DNA from: JACRCT01 sp049841135
GTDB taxonomy: Bacteria > Myxococcota > Myxococcia > Myxococcales > UBA5297
Length of the DNA: 64,000 nucleotides
Reading direction: 5' to 3'
NCBI GenBank assembly: GCA_049841135.1
Contig: JASGHK010000004.1
Location: forward strand, 1,178,001 to 1,242,000
The notes under the pieces are model-generated. The model had not been told where the DNA came from. It searched no databases and was given only the letters and a program-made list of their open reading frames with translations. A program made the position numbers and the translations under genes. Below, one piece after another: positions 8,902 to 17,019 of this stretch (its first letter is position 1; each line of letters opens with the position of its first letter).

Positions 8902-9447
8902 TCAGGCTCCTTGCCTCACACTCCCGCCCGCATCCGCTTCAGCTTCCGTGGCCGCGACCGGGGCCTCTGCTGCCCGGCCCGCGGCGAGCAGCTCCTCGAC
9001 GTCGAGCAGCTTCGACAAGTCGACCAGCGGCACGAAGCGGTTGCCCACGCGCCCCATCCCCTTCACGAAGTCGACGCGGATCCGCGTCCCGAACCCGGGC
9101 GTCGGCTCCACCTGCCCGGGCGGCAGGTCCATCACCTGGCTCACCCCGTCGACCATCAGCCCGACGATGCCCTTGTCGCCGTCGAGCTCCGCCTCGGCCA
9201 TCACGATGCAGGTCCGCCGCCCCACCTTCGTCTCGCCCAGCCCCATCCGCACCGCCAGGTCGACGACGGGCACCACCCGCCCTCGCAGGTTCGTCACCCC
9301 GCGAATGGAGGGCGGCATCGACGGCATGCGCGTCACCTGCCGGTACTCGACGATCTCGGTCACCTCCAGGATCGGGACGCCGTACTCCTCTCCCCCCACG
9401 AAGAAGCTCAGGTACTGGTTCGCCGCGCTGCCATCGCTGTCTGCCAT
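8902..9447 (-). CDS. cheW: CheW, chemoreceptor-kinase coupling protein
   Basis: Adaptor linking receptors to CheA in the signalling array. 181 residues with a typical CheW core: YLSFFVGGEEYGVPILEVTEI, SIRGVTNLRGRVVPVVDL, VGLMVDGVSQV and FVKGMGRVGNRFVPLVDL. It has an Ala/Glu-rich tail of about 25 residues. The start at 9447 (MADSDGS) was chosen over a longer open frame because it directly precedes the fold and follows GAGGAG. It sits between the two receptor genes, 64 bp after receptor 2, the largest gap in the operon. Confidence 0.94.
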   Translation of the reverse strand: MADSDGSAANQYLSFFVGGEEYGVPILEVTEIVEYRQVTRMPSMPPSIRGVTNLRGRVVPVVDLAVRMGLGETKVGRRTCIVMAEAELDGDKGIVGLMVDGVSQVMDLPPGQVEPTPGFGTRIRVDFVKGMGRVGNRFVPLVDLSKLLDVEELLAAGRAAEAPVAATEAEADAGGSVRQGA

Positions 9448-9511
9448 GGCTGTCTCCTCGTGTGGTCCGACAGGTCCTGACCGGTCGGCCGCTTCGCCCT
9501 GGCCGGGCGAA

Positions 9512-11389
9512 CTAGAACTGTTTGAACTCGCCGTTCTTGGCGCTGGCCGGCACCGGTGGTGCACCGGCGGCCAGCGGCGCGATGGCCACCGGCGCTGGCG
9601 CATGCCGCGCGGGGCCCCTGACCGACACCGGGGGCAAGGCCTGCCAGGACCCCATCTGCGGCACGCCCTGCTCGTGGATCCTGAAGGACCCCATCAGCTG
9701 CTGCAGCGCCTCCGCCTGGGTCGCCATCTCCTCCGCCGTGCTCGACAGCTCCTCCGCCGCCGACGCGTTGCGCTGCGTCACCTGGTCCACCTGCCCCATC
9801 GCCCGGTTCATCTGCGACACCCCGGCCGCCTGCTCCCGCGACGCCGCGCTCACCTCCTGCACCAGGTCCGTCGTCTTGCGGATCGCCGGCACCAGCTCCC
9901 CCAGCAGCGCTCCGGACTGCTCGGCGATCTTCACGCTGTGGGCCGCCACCGTGCTGATCTCCTTGGCCGCCCCCTGGCTCCTCTCCGCCAGCTTGCGCAC
10001 CTCCGTCGCCACCACCGCGAACCCCTTCCCGTGCTCCCCCGCCCGCGCCGCTTCGATCGCCGCGTTCAGCGCCAAGAGGTTCGTCTGGTAGGCGATCTCC
10101 TCGATGATCTCCACCCGCTCCGCGATCTGCTTCATCGCGTCCACCGTCGCCCCCACCGCCTTCCCGCTCTCCTCCGCGTCCCGGGCCCCCTTCACCGCCA
10201 TCTGCTCGCTCTGTCGGCTGTTCTCCGCGTTCTGGGTGATCGACGCGCTCATCTCCTCCAGGCTCGAGGTCGTCTCCTCCACCGAGCTCGCCTGCTCCGC
10301 CGTCCCCTGCGACAGCGCCTGCGAGGTCGACGCCACTTGCTGGCTCGCCCCGGCCAGCGCCGACGCCGCGCTGCGCACCTCGCCGATGGTCCCGCTCAGC
10401 TTGTCGGCCATCCCGTGGACGAGGCCGATGAGCTGGCCGAGCTCGTCCTTGGTCTCTGCCTCCTCGCGAACGGTGAAGTCGCCGTTCCCGACCGCCGTCA
10501 CCAGCCGGGTGAGCTTGTTCACCGAGCGCGCGAGCAGCCTCGCCAGGTACCAGGCGAGCAGCGCGCCACCCAGCTGCATGAGCACGATGGCGCTGATGAG
10601 GACGAGGCGGACGACCCCCGGGGCTCGGTTCAGCCCGTCCAGCTGCATCTCGACGCCCTTGTCGACCTTCTTGACGATCTCGGTGACGAGCGGCTCGACC
10701 CTCTCGAGCTCTTGGCGGCCAGCGGCGCGCGCGGCCTCGGCCTTGTTCTCCAGGTCGGCGCGGGTCAGCACTGTCTCCTGGTAGCTCTGGAGGTCCTCCA
10801 GGACACCCGCCTGAACCGGGCCGAGCTTCGCCCTCTCGAGGCCCGTGCGGAGCCTCTCCACCGCAGCACTGAAGGCGTCGATGTGGCGCTTGTCATGGCC
10901 GTTGCGCCACTCCGACTCCTGGTAGCGAGCCTGCAGCAGCGCCAGCTCGAGCTCGGGCACCCCGGCCTCGCGGACGGCGCGGTCGAGGGCGCGGACCTTC
11001 TCGGTGGCGTCGAGGCGCTGCGCCTGCTCGGAGAGCGCCTTGGCCTCCTTGCGAACGCGCTCGTGCACGGCGAGGGCCTGCTCGACGTTCTTGATGGTCT
11101 CCATCAAGGGGTTCGCGCTGCCCTTGCCGCGAAGCTCCTCGAGCGTCTTGCGGGCGCGGGCCTCGTCGGCCCCACCTTGGATGACCGCCGACTCGCCGCG
11201 CTTGGCGAGCTGCATGTTGGCCTGGACGTGCTGCGCCAGCGCCAGCAGGTCCTTGGTGGTCGCCAGGCCATGAGCCGTGGCGTTCATCCACTCGAGGGCC
11301 GCGAAGGCCACCAGCCCGGTGGCGCCCATCATGCAGAACATGAGGGCGAAGGCGACGCCGAGCTTCCAGCCCAGCTTCAGGTTCTTCAT
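9512..11389 (-). CDS. Methyl-accepting chemotaxis receptor 2
   Basis: Second chemoreceptor of the operon, 625 residues, same plan as receptor 1: TM1 in GVAFALMFCMMGATGLVAFA, a helical periplasmic sensor, TM2 in VVRLVLISAIVLMQLGGALL, HAMP, and a signalling hairpin with the same EIAYQTNLLALNAAIEAARA tip. It ends in EFKQF, a candidate CheR-tethering peptide. The ATG at 11389 overlaps the cheA stop by 4 bp. The sensor domain differs from receptor 1, so the two may respond to different cues through an interchangeable output half. Confidence 0.93.
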   Translation of the reverse strand: MKNLKLGWKLGVAFALMFCMMGATGLVAFAALEWMNATAHGLATTKDLLALAQHVQANMQLAKRGESAVIQGGADEARARKTLEELRGKGSANPLMETIKNVEQALAVHERVRKEAKALSEQAQRLDATEKVRALDRAVREAGVPELELALLQARYQESEWRNGHDKRHIDAFSAAVERLRTGLERAKLGPVQAGVLEDLQSYQETVLTRADLENKAEAARAAGRQELERVEPLVTEIVKKVDKGVEMQLDGLNRAPGVVRLVLISAIVLMQLGGALLAWYLARLLARSVNKLTRLVTAVGNGDFTVREEAETKDELGQLIGLVHGMADKLSGTIGEVRSAASALAGASQQVASTSQALSQGTAEQASSVEETTSSLEEMSASITQNAENSRQSEQMAVKGARDAEESGKAVGATVDAMKQIAERVEIIEEIAYQTNLLALNAAIEAARAGEHGKGFAVVATEVRKLAERSQGAAKEISTVAAHSVKIAEQSGALLGELVPAIRKTTDLVQEVSAASREQAAGVSQMNRAMGQVDQVTQRNASAAEELSSTAEEMATQAEALQQLMGSFRIHEQGVPQMGSWQALPPVSVRGPARHAPAPVAIAPLAAGAPPVPASAKNGEFKQF

Positions 11390-13293
11390 GACGACACTCC
11401 TTGCCTTGGCTCTGCGGCATTGCGCTCGAGCCCCGGCGTTGCCTCGGCTGCCTGGCCGGTCCCGGCTTGGGCGGCGTCGAGCGCGCCTGCGGGCTCTGCC
11501 CCGGTCTCGCCCTGCACCGGCGTCGGCGCCAGCTTGGTCGTCTCCGGGAGGGTCGCGAGCGCGGCCTTCATCACCCCGGGGACGTCGAGGATGAGCGCCA
11601 CCCGCCCGTCTCCCAGCAGGGCCGAGCCGGCCACGCCGGGAACCTTCCGGAAGAGCGAGGAGAGGGGCTTGATGACGGTCTGTCCCTCGCCATGGAGCGA
11701 GTCCACCGCCAGCCCAGCCCGCGAGTCGCCGTGGCGGATGACCACCACGCTCTGGCGGCGGCCGCCCACGCCGTCGCCCACGCCCAGGAAGCCCGCCAGC
11801 CGAAGGTACGGCAGCGGCTCGCCTCGGAGGTTGAGCACCCCGGAGGCCCGGCCCGAGTGGGCCTCCGACCGTGGCAGCTCCACGCACTCGACCACCGACT
11901 CGATGGGCAGCACGTAGATCTCGCCGCCGGCGCCGACCGCGAAGCCGTCGACGATGGCCAGCGTCAGGGGGAGCGTGATGACGAAGCGGGCGCCCTTCCC
12001 GCGCTCGCTCTCGATGGCGAGCGTCCCGTGCAACGCCTGGACGTTGCGGTGGACGACGTCCAGCCCCACGCCGCGGCCGCAAGCCGCGGTGACCTCCGGC
12101 GCGGTCGAGAGCCCCGGCAGCAGCACCAGGTTGAGCAGCTCCTCCCGGCTGAGCCGCTCGGGCTCGGCGCAGAGCTTGCGCTCCCGCGCGCAGGCGGCGA
12201 TGCGGGCCTCGTCCAGCCCGCCGCCGTCGTCCTGGACCTCGACGACGATGCGCGCGGAGCGGTGCTCGGCCTTCAGCCGCACGGTCCCGACCGGGTCCTT
12301 GCCGGCGGCGCGCCGGACGTCGGGGCGCTCGATGCCATGGGCGACGGCGTTGCTCACCAGGTGGGTGAGCGGGTCGCGCAGCCCCTCGATGATCGCGTTG
12401 TCGACCTCCACCTCGCCGCCCTCGCACACCAGCTGGACCTGCTTGCCCTGCGCCACCGCCAGGTCGCGCACCGAGCGCACCTGAGGACGGAAGGCGGTGC
12501 CCAGCGGCACCATGCGGGCCGCCATCACCAGCTCCTGCAGCTCCAGGTAGAAGCGGTCGGCGTCGCGGTGGGCGTCGCGGGCGGCCTCCCCCGTGCTCCC
12601 GGTCGCCAGCACCCCGGTCAGCCGGCCGCGGGCCACGGCGATCTCGCCCATCAGGTCGAGCATCCGGTCGAGCTTCTCCACATCCACGCGCAGGGTCTGG
12701 CGCTCGCGCTTGCGGCGCGCCGAGGGCTCTGCTTCCGCCGTCGCTGGCGCGGCCTCGTGCGGTTGGCTCGACTCCGACGGCTGGCTCGGCTCGGACTGCC
12801 TCGACTCGCTCGCCGCGGTCGACGGGTTCGCCTCGGTCGACCGGCTCGGCGGGCTTGGCTCCGAGGGCGGCTTCGACGGCACGATTGGCTGGGCCGACGA
12901 CTTCAGGTTCGACAGCCAGCGATCGAGTGCCTCGAAGGACTTGGGGCGGCCGGTGCCCGCCGCATCGGGCTGCTCCACCGACAGCGCCGTCTGCTCGCGC
13001 AGCGCGTCGACCGCCAGCAGCAGCATCGAGGCCAGCTCACCGTCCAGCCGCGTGGAGCCGTCGCGGAGCCGCTCGAAGGCGTCCTCCAGCCGGTGGGCGA
13101 GCTGGGCCACCTCTTCGAGCTCGGCGCACCTCGCGGCGCCCTTGAGCGTGTGGGCGGCGCGGAAGGCGGCCTGGAGGCGCTCGCCGTCGGCGGGGGCGGC
13201 CTCGAGGGCCACCAGGCAGCCCTCGATGGAGTCGAGGTGCTCGCGGGCCTCCTCCTCGAACGCACGGAGGATGGTCTGGTAGTCGATCTCCAC
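11386..13293 (-). CDS. cheA: CheA, chemotaxis histidine kinase
   Basis: Cytoplasmic kinase of the array, 635 residues. The N-terminal Hpt domain carries His48 in AFRAAHTLKGAA. A linker of about 100 residues rich in Ser, Pro and Glu follows, where many CheAs have a P2 response-regulator docking domain; none is evident here. Then come P3 dimerisation (LDRMLDLMGEIAVARGRL), the P4 ATPase (HLVSNAVAHGIERP, DDGGGLD, GRGVGLDVVHRNV) and a P5 CheW-like domain. No receiver is fused. The GTG at 13293 is preferred because it begins at the Hpt fold and has GAGGGA 4-5 bases upstream. Confidence 0.93.
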   Translation of the reverse strand: MEIDYQTILRAFEEEAREHLDSIEGCLVALEAAPADGERLQAAFRAAHTLKGAARCAELEEVAQLAHRLEDAFERLRDGSTRLDGELASMLLLAVDALREQTALSVEQPDAAGTGRPKSFEALDRWLSNLKSSAQPIVPSKPPSEPSPPSRSTEANPSTAASESRQSEPSQPSESSQPHEAAPATAEAEPSARRKRERQTLRVDVEKLDRMLDLMGEIAVARGRLTGVLATGSTGEAARDAHRDADRFYLELQELVMAARMVPLGTAFRPQVRSVRDLAVAQGKQVQLVCEGGEVEVDNAIIEGLRDPLTHLVSNAVAHGIERPDVRRAAGKDPVGTVRLKAEHRSARIVVEVQDDGGGLDEARIAACARERKLCAEPERLSREELLNLVLLPGLSTAPEVTAACGRGVGLDVVHRNVQALHGTLAIESERGKGARFVITLPLTLAIVDGFAVGAGGEIYVLPIESVVECVELPRSEAHSGRASGVLNLRGEPLPYLRLAGFLGVGDGVGGRRQSVVVIRHGDSRAGLAVDSLHGEGQTVIKPLSSLFRKVPGVAGSALLGDGRVALILDVPGVMKAALATLPETTKLAPTPVQGETGAEPAGALDAAQAGTGQAAEATPGLERNAAEPRQGVSS

Positions 13294-13306
13294 GCGTCCC
13301 TCGCGG

Positions 13307-13786
13307 CTAGAAGTACGAGACGAGCGCCCGCCCGTCGTCGGTGTGGAACAAGAGCTTGCGGCTGCGGTCGCCGCCGGTGTCGCAGGCCTCCACCGGGATC
13401 CGCCGCTCGCCCAGGAGCCGGAAGGCGAGCTCGGCGTTGCGCTCCCCCAGGCCCCGGTCCGCCGCCCCGCGGCCCTTCGTCCCGCCGAACACCTTGGCCC
13501 GCAGGCGCTCACGCCGGGCGCCCGCGGCCTCGAGGCGAGTCGAGAGCTCGCGGAACGCCGTCGGGCCGAAGCGGCCCAGGCCCTCCACGCGCTCGTCACT
13601 GGCTTCGTGCGGGACCAGGTAGTGGTTGGCGCCGCCGACCGCCGCCTTGGGGTCCCACAGGCAGACGGCGACGCAGGTGGCGAGCATGGTGGTGATGACG
13701 CAGCGGCCGGCGAAGGCGCAGACCAGGCCCGGGTACAGGTAGTGCTCGAGCGCCGGCTCGGGGGCGCACTGGCCGCTCACGCTCAC
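13307..13786 (-). CDS. cheD: CheD, chemoreceptor glutamine deamidase
   Basis: Deamidates receptor glutamines to methylatable glutamates. 159 residues. Cys38 in TTMLATCVAVCLWDP, His55 in GGANHYLVP and Thr32 lie at the same spacing as the catalytic Thr-Cys-His set described for Thermotoga CheD (Thr to Cys 6, Cys to His 17). A KVFGG-type segment follows. The ATG at 13786 overlaps the upstream GAF gene stop by 4 bp. No CheC gene is seen in the window. Confidence 0.9.
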   Translation of the reverse strand: MSVSGQCAPEPALEHYLYPGLVCAFAGRCVITTMLATCVAVCLWDPKAAVGGANHYLVPHEASDERVEGLGRFGPTAFRELSTRLEAAGARRERLRAKVFGGTKGRGAADRGLGERNAELAFRLLGERRIPVEACDTGGDRSRKLLFHTDDGRALVSYF

Positions 13787-14406
13787 GCCAGTCCCCGGTT
13801 GGCGACGTCCGCCTCGAGCCGGGCGCAGTGCAGGGCGCGGGCGGCGTTGCTGCCGAAGAGCGACAGGAGATCGCGATCGACCTGCTCGAGGGCGGGCTTG
13901 TGGGGCAACAGGTGGAAGACGACCAGCGCGCCCACGACCCGGTCCAGGTAGCGCAGCGGCACGTAGGCCGCGACCCCGTTGCCCGGAGCGAGTTGCATCT
14001 CGGAGGCGGACAGGAGCTTGCCCAGCGGCCCCTCGCCCTCGCAGGGCGGCCCGACCCGCTGGGCGCTCTCTCCGGTCGAGACCAGGAGCGACCAGCGCCC
14101 GCTGGCCGGATCGCGCTCGTAGAGCGCGAAGTCCTCCGAGCCGACGATGTTGATCACCGTCTCGGCCACGGCCTGGACCAGCGCCTTGGGCTCGACCGAC
14201 TCGAGCAGCTGACGGGCCACGGTGTACAGGAAGGACAGCCGCGTGACCTGCTGCTCGAGCAGCACGAACTGCCCGCTGAGCCGGCGGTGATCGGCCTCCA
14301 CGCTCGCCAGCCGTTCCTGGACCGCCGCCAGGTCGCGGCGGGCGGACAGGGCCCGCCGGCCCCCGTCCCGAGTGGCGGGAACCTTCCTCGTCGTGGGCTT
14401 CTTCAT
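13783..14406 (-). CDS. GAF-domain protein of the chemosensory operon
   Basis: 207 residues. A basic N-terminus and a predicted coiled coil at about 25-70 (repeated Leu/Gln/Glu heptads) lead into one GAF domain at about 70-190, recognisable from TVARQLLESVEPKALVQAVAE, the FALYERD strand and the closing YVPLRYLDRVVGALVVFHLL. No output domain and no membrane segment, so it probably acts by binding a partner within the Che system. The ligand cannot be told. It is 5 bp downstream of the CheY-like gene and overlaps cheD. Confidence 0.8.
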   Translation of the reverse strand: MKKPTTRKVPATRDGGRRALSARRDLAAVQERLASVEADHRRLSGQFVLLEQQVTRLSFLYTVARQLLESVEPKALVQAVAETVINIVGSEDFALYERDPASGRWSLLVSTGESAQRVGPPCEGEGPLGKLLSASEMQLAPGNGVAAYVPLRYLDRVVGALVVFHLLPHKPALEQVDRDLLSLFGSNAARALHCARLEADVANRGLA

Positions 14407-14411
14407 GCCGC

Positions 14412-14795
14412 CTACTCCCCCAAGTAGTGGCGGAGCTTCTCCATCAGCTCCAGGTGGTTGAAGGGCTTGGTCATGTACTCGTCGCAGCCCGCCTCGAAGC
14501 CCGCCTGCACGTTCTGGGGCTCGCTGCGGGTGGTGACCATGACGATGGGCGTGCCCTTGGTCACCGGGCTCTCGCGCATCGCGCGACAGGCCTGGAAGCC
14601 GTCCATCTCGGGCATCACGACGTCCATGAAGATGAGGTCCGGCTTCTCCCGCTGCGCCGTCTCCACCGCCTCGCGGCCGTTCTTGGCCGTCAAGATGGTG
14701 AAGCGCCCGTCGTCGAACATGGTCCGCTCGGTGAGCAGCACCGTGCTCGAGTCGTCGACCAGCAGGATCTTCTTCTTCCCCTTTCCAGCAGCCAT
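14412..14795 (-). CDS. CheY-like single-domain response regulator
   Basis: 127-residue stand-alone receiver. Acidic pocket DD (14-15), phospho-acceptor Asp58 in DLIFMDVVMPEMDG, the Thr in VMVTTR and the Lys in MTKPFNHLEL are all present. As the only free receiver in the operon it is the natural phosphate acceptor from CheA, but its target (motor or other) is not shown. The ATG at 14795 follows a GAGAGGA ribosome site. Confidence 0.92.
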   Translation of the reverse strand: MAAGKGKKKILLVDDSSTVLLTERTMFDDGRFTILTAKNGREAVETAQREKPDLIFMDVVMPEMDGFQACRAMRESPVTKGTPIVMVTTRSEPQNVQAGFEAGCDEYMTKPFNHLELMEKLRHYLGE

Positions 14796-14805
14796 CGATG
14801 TCCTC

Positions 14806-15897
14806 TCAGGTCCCGCCGACTTCGCGGCAGGCTTGGATCAGGTTGAGCAGCCGCTTGGAGAGCGGCATTCCCAGGAACTCGACGCCCATGCCGGGCGCGC
14901 GGCGGGTGGTCCGGGACTCGCCCCGGGGGCTGGACCAGACCGACACGCCGGTCGCGGCGAACGTCTCGCCGGTCAGCGTCAGGAAGATCTTCATCTCCAC
15001 CGCCACCTTGCGGCGGGTGGGGACGAGCGTGCGGATGAACAGGCCGCCGGGGCTGAACGCGTAGGAGTACCCGCTCGACCAGGCCGCGTTGCGGCCGATG
15101 CCCCACTCCCGGAACTCCACCGGGCAGAAGAAGGGGATGCGCCGCTCGGTGCGCAGGTCGCGGGTGCGCACCTGGAAGTGGGCGTTGACCTCCTTCACCG
15201 CCATCTCGGCGCGGCCGCAGGGCAGCCAGGCCTCGACCCCCGACGGAATCATCGACGGCGCGGGGTGGCTGCTGACGATCACCTGGGAGCCGCCCGAGGC
15301 GAGCCCCACGGCCTTGGCCAACCGCATCGGGTCGTTCCAGGCCAGGACCGTCACGTCCGCCGGCTCGCCGTCCGGAGACTCTCCCTCCAGCACCTTCAGC
15401 TCGTAGCCGTTGAGCTCCAGCTGCTCGCACAGCTCGCTGACATAGGCGCTGGGCTTGTCCAGCCGCACCCGCACCCGGCCCGCCCGCGCCTTGGCCGGCG
15501 GCGGCGGGGCCAGCACCGACTTGATCCGCTCGCGCACGGCCGTCGGCTTGAGCGGCAGGAGGATGGCGTCGTCGACGCCGGCGACATGGGCGCTCTCGAG
15601 CAGCTCGGCGGGCACCTTGTCGGAGACCAGCAGCACCGTCGGGACGCGCCGGGCCTTGAGGGCGTCGATGAGCGTTCGCCCTTGCTGCTCCTCGGCCCAG
15701 AGCGTCTCGGCGTCCACCAGCGCCACGTCGGGCAGGCAGAACGAGAGCGCCTTGAAGGCCGCCCCGGTCCCGTCCACGGCGTCGGCGGTGAACTCGTCGC
15801 CCTGGAGCGCTTCGTACTCCACGTCCTGCGTCGGTCCCGGCCGACAGATAAGCAGCGCTCGATTTCCGACGGCTTCGGCTTTCAGGCAGGCGGTCAA
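14806..15897 (-). CDS. Two receiver-like domains plus PilZ domain, first gene of the chemosensory operon
   Basis: 363 residues. Residues 1-125 resemble a receiver with PDVALVDAE at the phospho-acceptor strand and LLPLKP at the Lys position. Residues 140-230 look like a second, degenerate receiver without a clear acceptor Asp. A PilZ-like domain follows (about 235-360) with RRIPFFCPVEF, YAFSPGGLFIRT and the terminal strand GMGVEFL; its first motif departs from canonical RxxxR. The start is TTG at 15897, supported by GGGGAG 6 bases upstream and by a fold beginning there. It probably links phosphorylation and c-di-GMP to the Che array; binding of c-di-GMP is inferred. Confidence 0.78.
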   Translation of the reverse strand: MTACLKAEAVGNRALLICRPGPTQDVEYEALQGDEFTADAVDGTGAAFKALSFCLPDVALVDAETLWAEEQQGRTLIDALKARRVPTVLLVSDKVPAELLESAHVAGVDDAILLPLKPTAVRERIKSVLAPPPPAKARAGRVRVRLDKPSAYVSELCEQLELNGYELKVLEGESPDGEPADVTVLAWNDPMRLAKAVGLASGGSQVIVSSHPAPSMIPSGVEAWLPCGRAEMAVKEVNAHFQVRTRDLRTERRIPFFCPVEFREWGIGRNAAWSSGYSYAFSPGGLFIRTLVPTRRKVAVEMKIFLTLTGETFAATGVSVWSSPRGESRTTRRAPGMGVEFLGMPLSKRLLNLIQACREVGGT

Positions 15898-16106
15898 GTG
15901 AGCTCCCCACGGACTTCGTCCGCTCCCCGGCGTCGCTCCCCCCTTCGCAGCCGAAGAAAGATGATGTCGCCGCCGCCTGTAGCACTCTCCGTGCCCACGC
16001 CGGATCTCAGTGATTCAGCCAGGTTGGGCTCGCTGCCCGCGCGTGCCCCGGACCCATTGCGTGGGCACCGCGCGCGGGGCCGCGTGAAAAACACGCATCT
16101 CGCGCC

Positions 16107-16304
16107 GGGGCCAGGTTCCGAATCTTCCGAATGAATCCGCTGCCGCCGCTTGGGGCCAGCCGCCCGGCTCACTCGCATCCACCGGCAGCGATCGCGTGAG
16201 GTGCCCGGATTCGGAGGATTCGGAACCTGGCCCCGGATTCGGAAGATTCGGAACCTGGCCCCAAGCCCGTCCGCCCGGATTCGGAGGATTCGGAACCTGG
16301 CCCC
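16107..16304. repeat. Copies of a 28-bp dispersed repeat, one inverted and three direct
   Basis: The gap 15898-16383 between two divergent transcription units holds a 28-bp unit: GGATTCGG, AGGATTCGG, then AACCTGGCCCC. Direct copies lie at 16207-16234, 16235-16262 and 16277-16304, and an inverted copy at 16107-16133. Two copies have A for G at the central position. The same unit forms the array at 56250-56610. I see no gene and no clear promoter in the rest of this gap, though it must hold the start of the chemosensory operon. Confidence 0.9.
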
Positions 16305-16383
16305 GAGCGCGCGGGCTTGAAACCCCTCGCACTGGACTTCGTCGATCTGATATCGGGGCGCCGACGGCTTGGGAGGGCCACGG

Positions 16384-17010
16384 ATGAGCCAAGACCTGGA
16401 AGTCGAAATCCTCGGACACCTCGCGCCCGGGATCGCACACGACTTCAACAACCTGCTGGCGGCCATCAGCGCCGACGCCGACATGGCCCGTCGGGTGACG
16501 AGCCCCGGACACCCGGCCCACGAGTTCCTCGAGGCCATCCTGAAGACGGTGGCCCAGGGCATGGGGCTGACGGCCCACGTGCTGGCCAACGCGCGGCCGC
16601 GCCCTCTCCAGCTGCGCGAAGTGCAGCTCGCCGAGGAGGTGCGCTTCATCGCCGGCCTCTTGCGTCGGGTGGCCGGCGCGGCCGTCACCATCGAGCTCGA
16701 CCTCGCGGAGGGCCTGCCCAACGCCTCGGCGGACCCGGCGCAGCTGTGCCAGGCGCTGTTCCGGCTGGCGGGAACGGCCCACGGCGTGACCTCGAAGTGC
16801 CGCCTGGTGGTCGGCTTGCGCGCCGTGGACGACGGGCTCTGCCTGAGCTCGACCCTGTGGGCCGACGCGCTGCCGCCGAACCTGTTCGAGACCAACGGGC
16901 TGTCGCGACAGGCGCTGGAGCGGATCGCCTCGGACCACGACGCGCACCTGACGCTGGTCCAGCAGCCGGATCACGCGGCGCTGACCTTCGTGCTCCCGGC
17001 GCTGCGCTGA
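16384..17010 (+). CDS. Short histidine-kinase-like protein with degenerate ATPase domain
   Basis: 208 residues, soluble. The N-terminus is a dimerisation/phosphoacceptor helix with LAPGIAHDFNNLLAAI (His19), the H-box seen in hybrid kinases. The C-terminal 110 residues follow the ATPase fold order (DPAQLCQALFRLAGTAHG at the N-box position), but the N-box Asn and the DxGxG and GxGxG boxes are missing. It therefore may be a phosphotransfer protein or pseudo-kinase rather than an active kinase. The ATG at 16384 follows GGGAGGG. It converges with the response regulator at 17020, leaving 9 bp between the stops. Confidence 0.75.
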   Translation: MSQDLEVEILGHLAPGIAHDFNNLLAAISADADMARRVTSPGHPAHEFLEAILKTVAQGMGLTAHVLANARPRPLQLREVQLAEEVRFIAGLLRRVAGAAVTIELDLAEGLPNASADPAQLCQALFRLAGTAHGVTSKCRLVVGLRAVDDGLCLSSTLWADALPPNLFETNGLSRQALERIASDHDAHLTLVQQPDHAALTFVLPALR

Positions 17011-17019
17011 CGGCCCGCG

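Noticed and set aside
6182..11917. A long plus-strand open frame of about 1,900 codons opposite the chemosensory operon
   Set aside because: It is the antisense shadow of clearly coding CheR, receptor and CheW genes; long open antisense frames are common at 70 percent GC.
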